NCBI GenBank assembly: GCA_018700255.1
Contig: JABISU010000084.1
Location: 1 to 7,584, forward strand
Source: Flavobacteriales bacterium
GTDB taxonomy: Bacteria > Bacteroidota > Bacteroidia > Flavobacteriales > UA16
Reading direction: 5' to 3'
Length of the DNA: 7,584 nt
Shown here in pieces: positions 6,547 to 7,584 of the stretch. Below the pieces are notes generated by a model, which had not been told where the DNA came from, did no database searches, and worked only from the letters and a program-made list of their open reading frames with translations. Position 1 is the first letter of the stretch. Every line of letters starts with the position of its first letter. The position numbers and the translations under genes were made by a program.

Positions 6547-6563
6547 CTAACAAGCCATGTTAG
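6547..6563. repeat. Perfect 6 bp inverted repeat with 5 bp spacer (possible operator)
   Basis: CTAACA and TGTTAG flank AGCCA. The dyad lies in the 118 bp divergent region, 7 bp upstream of the -7 element of the 201-residue gene, where it would cover that promoter's spacer and -33 area. A T-run (6567-6572) follows on the plus strand, so a weak terminator is an alternative, but no plus-strand gene ends just before it: smpB stops over 600 bp away, with the 201-residue gene between. A short dyad like this can occur by chance. Confidence 0.35.
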
Positions 6564-6591
6564 AACTTTTTTATGTCCGCTATTAACAGGG

Positions 6592-6600
6592 TTATCCACA
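6592..6600 (+). promoter_or_regulatory. Single consensus DnaA-box sequence
   Basis: TTATCCACA is identical to the high-affinity DnaA box of E. coli. It lies about 28 bp upstream of the pyrD -7 element. I noticed only one copy, so this is not an origin; it could be a DnaA-responsive regulatory site for pyrD or the divergent gene, or chance. Confidence 0.4.
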
Positions 6601-6613
6601 ATTTACCGTAAAC

Positions 6614-6628
6614 CTTCTTCTTCTTCTT
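6614..6628 (+). repeat. CTT x5 trinucleotide repeat next to the pyrD -7 element
   Basis: Five tandem CTT units run directly into the TACCTTCG element (sharing its first T). Copy-number change would alter promoter spacing in 3 bp steps. Confidence 0.6.
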
Positions 6629-6635
6629 ACCTTCG
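6628..6635 (+). promoter_or_regulatory. Candidate -7 promoter element for pyrD, abutting the start codon
   Basis: TACCTTCG, one base from TAnnTTTG, is followed by CATC and then the ATG at 6640. Sequence and offset are identical to the element before smpB. The predicted transcript would be leaderless or nearly so. Confidence 0.6.
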
Positions 6636-6639
6636 CATC

Positions 6640-7584
6640 ATGTATAAAAACATCCTGAAACCCCTGCTTTTCTTACTAACTCCGGAGAAGGCCCACTATT
6701 TTTCAATGGGTTTGTTGAGTTTTGCAACTTGTATTCCTGGTGTGGCATGGGTCTTAAAGCAATGCTTTAAGTCTGATGATTCTTGCAAGCGTGTGACTAT
6801 TTGTGGAATTGAGTTTCCAAACGTTGTAGGTCTTGCTGCTGGGTTTGATAAAGACGCACTTTGGCTCAAGGAATTACAAGTGTTGGGATTTGGACATGTA
6901 GAGATAGGAACTCTAACACCATTGCCACAATCGGGTAATCCTACGCCTCGTCTGTTTCGTCTTCCGAAAGATTCAGCTTTGTTAAATCGAATGGGATTTA
7001 ACAACGGAGGAGTAAAGGATGCTGTATCAAGACTTAAGCGCCGTCCATCTAATCTCATAGTTGGAGGTAACATAGGCCGTAATAAAATCACATCAAACGA
7101 AAATGCAACCTCCGACTATCTCAAGTGTTTTGAGTCTCTTCATCCTTATGTTGATTACTTCACAGTCAATGTAAGTTCTCCCAATACCCCTGGCCTACGT
7201 GAACTTCAAGATCGAAAACCACTTGCCGCATTATTACGTGCTATCGTTAAACTTAACTTAACGAAAGCAATGCCCCGCCCAGTCTTCCTCAAAATAGCTC
7301 CAGATTTGACAGATAGTCAACTGGATGACGTTGTGTCAATAATCATTGAGGAAGGGGTAGATGGCCTTATCGCTACTAATACTACTGTTAGTCGTGAAAG
7401 TCTTTTTACTGATTTAGCTTCAGTCGATGCTCTTGGCTCCGGTGGAATATCAGGTGTGCCAGCACGTCGCCGATCAACTGAAGTAATTAGATACGTCCAC
7501 GAAAAATCTAGCGGAGTTTTCCCCATTATTGGAGTCGGTGGAATAGATTCAGTCGAGTCTGCTCAGGAAAAACTAGATGCAGGA
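6640..7584 (+). CDS. pyrD: Dihydroorotate dehydrogenase (quinone), class 2, C-terminus beyond the window
   Basis: The frame is open from the ATG at 6640 to the last base, giving 315 residues without a stop; the family usually has about 335-350, so roughly 20-35 C-terminal residues are missing through the window edge, not mutation. The enzyme oxidises dihydroorotate to orotate in de novo pyrimidine synthesis, passing electrons through FMN to membrane quinone. Class 2 is shown by the N-terminal membrane-associating helices (about 1-45, with PEKAHYFS resembling the E. coli PERAHEF) and by the Ser base: Ser180 in NVSSPNTPGLR (177-187) matches E. coli Ser175. FMN and substrate motifs follow in order: GLAAGFDKD (64-72), EIGTLTP (88-94), NRMGFNN (116-122), FLKIAPDL (216-223), IATNTT (244-249), GSGGISG (266-272) and PIIGVGGI (295-302). 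It is divergent from the 201-residue gene across 118 bp. Confidence 0.97.
   Translation, partial: MYKNILKPLLFLLTPEKAHYFSMGLLSFATCIPGVAWVLKQCFKSDDSCKRVTICGIEFPNVVGLAAGFDKDALWLKELQVLGFGHVEIGTLTPLPQSGNPTPRLFRLPKDSALLNRMGFNNGGVKDAVSRLKRRPSNLIVGGNIGRNKITSNENATSDYLKCFESLHPYVDYFTVNVSSPNTPGLRELQDRKPLAALLRAIVKLNLTKAMPRPVFLKIAPDLTDSQLDDVVSIIIEEGVDGLIATNTTVSRESLFTDLASVDALGSGGISGVPARRRSTEVIRYVHEKSSGVFPIIGVGGIDSVESAQEKLDAG

Larger units (their letters stand above)
6522..6639. other. Divergent intergenic region between the 201-residue gene and pyrD
   Basis: This is the longest non-coding stretch in the window. It holds, in order, the minus-strand -7 element, a dyad, a T-run, a DnaA-box sequence, a CTT repeat and the plus-strand -7 element. 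No small ORF or RNA gene was recognised in it. Confidence 0.75.

Noticed and set aside
6547..6572. Rho-independent terminator (dyad plus T-run)
   Set aside because: The stem is only 6 bp and AT-rich, and no plus-strand gene ends just upstream, so an operator or chance dyad is more likely.
6592..6600. Replication origin at the DnaA box
   Set aside because: Only one box was noticed; there is no cluster, no long AT-rich unwinding region and no dnaA or dnaN nearby.
6696..7091. Minus-strand open frame of 131 codons
   Set aside because: Antisense shadow of pyrD, whose conserved motifs run through the whole region on the plus strand.
7317..7526. Minus-strand open frame of 69 codons
   Set aside because: Antisense shadow of the pyrD C-terminal half.

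Overview
The window looks like chromosomal DNA from a member of the Bacteroidota, most likely the Flavobacteriia/Flavobacteriales. Three signs support this: two secreted proteins end in a type IX secretion system (T9SS) type A sorting domain; the readable promoters resemble the Bacteroidota -7 element (TAnnTTTG); and no start codon has a clear purine-rich Shine-Dalgarno site. No tRNA, rRNA, CRISPR array, insertion sequence or phage gene was seen. No gene-free stretch exceeds 118 bases.

Layout. Positions 5444 down to 9 (minus strand) hold four tightly packed genes in one direction: an adenosine-deaminase-family hydrolase, two tandem paralogous arylsulfotransferase (ASST)-like exported proteins, and a PaaG-type enoyl-CoA isomerase. 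Gaps are 6, 4 and 20 nt, so they are probably one operon. It may continue past position 1, because the isomerase stop codon overlaps an ATG (ATGA). Divergent from this operon, across only 42 bp, is smpB (5487-5924, +), the tmRNA-binding protein. It converges tail to tail, with a 9 bp overlap, on an unrecognised 201-residue protein (5916-6521, -). A 118 bp divergent region (6522-6639) then leads to pyrD (6640 to the window end, +), a class 2 dihydroorotate dehydrogenase cut off by the window edge at its C-terminus.

How they work together. smpB (ribosome rescue) and pyrD (de novo pyrimidine synthesis) are housekeeping genes with no visible functional tie to the operon. The operon is a mixed set: cytoplasmic purine-type deaminase, two proteins destined for the outer membrane surface or the outside, and a CoA-thioester isomerase. 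No pathway joining them is evident from sequence.

Most interesting points: (1) both ASST-like paralogues keep the family's three catalytic histidines and the Asn, but have Pro or Ala where E. coli AssT has Arg374; (2) the deaminase keeps the metal and catalytic residues but has changed two substrate-contact positions; (3) smpB and pyrD share an identical 12-nt promoter-like block ending at the base before the start codon, which predicts leaderless or nearly leaderless mRNAs; (4) the pyrD upstream region holds a dyad, a perfect DnaA-box sequence and a CTT repeat. I saw no clear evidence of a wholly new system. The tandem ASST-like pair is the best candidate for unusual biochemistry.
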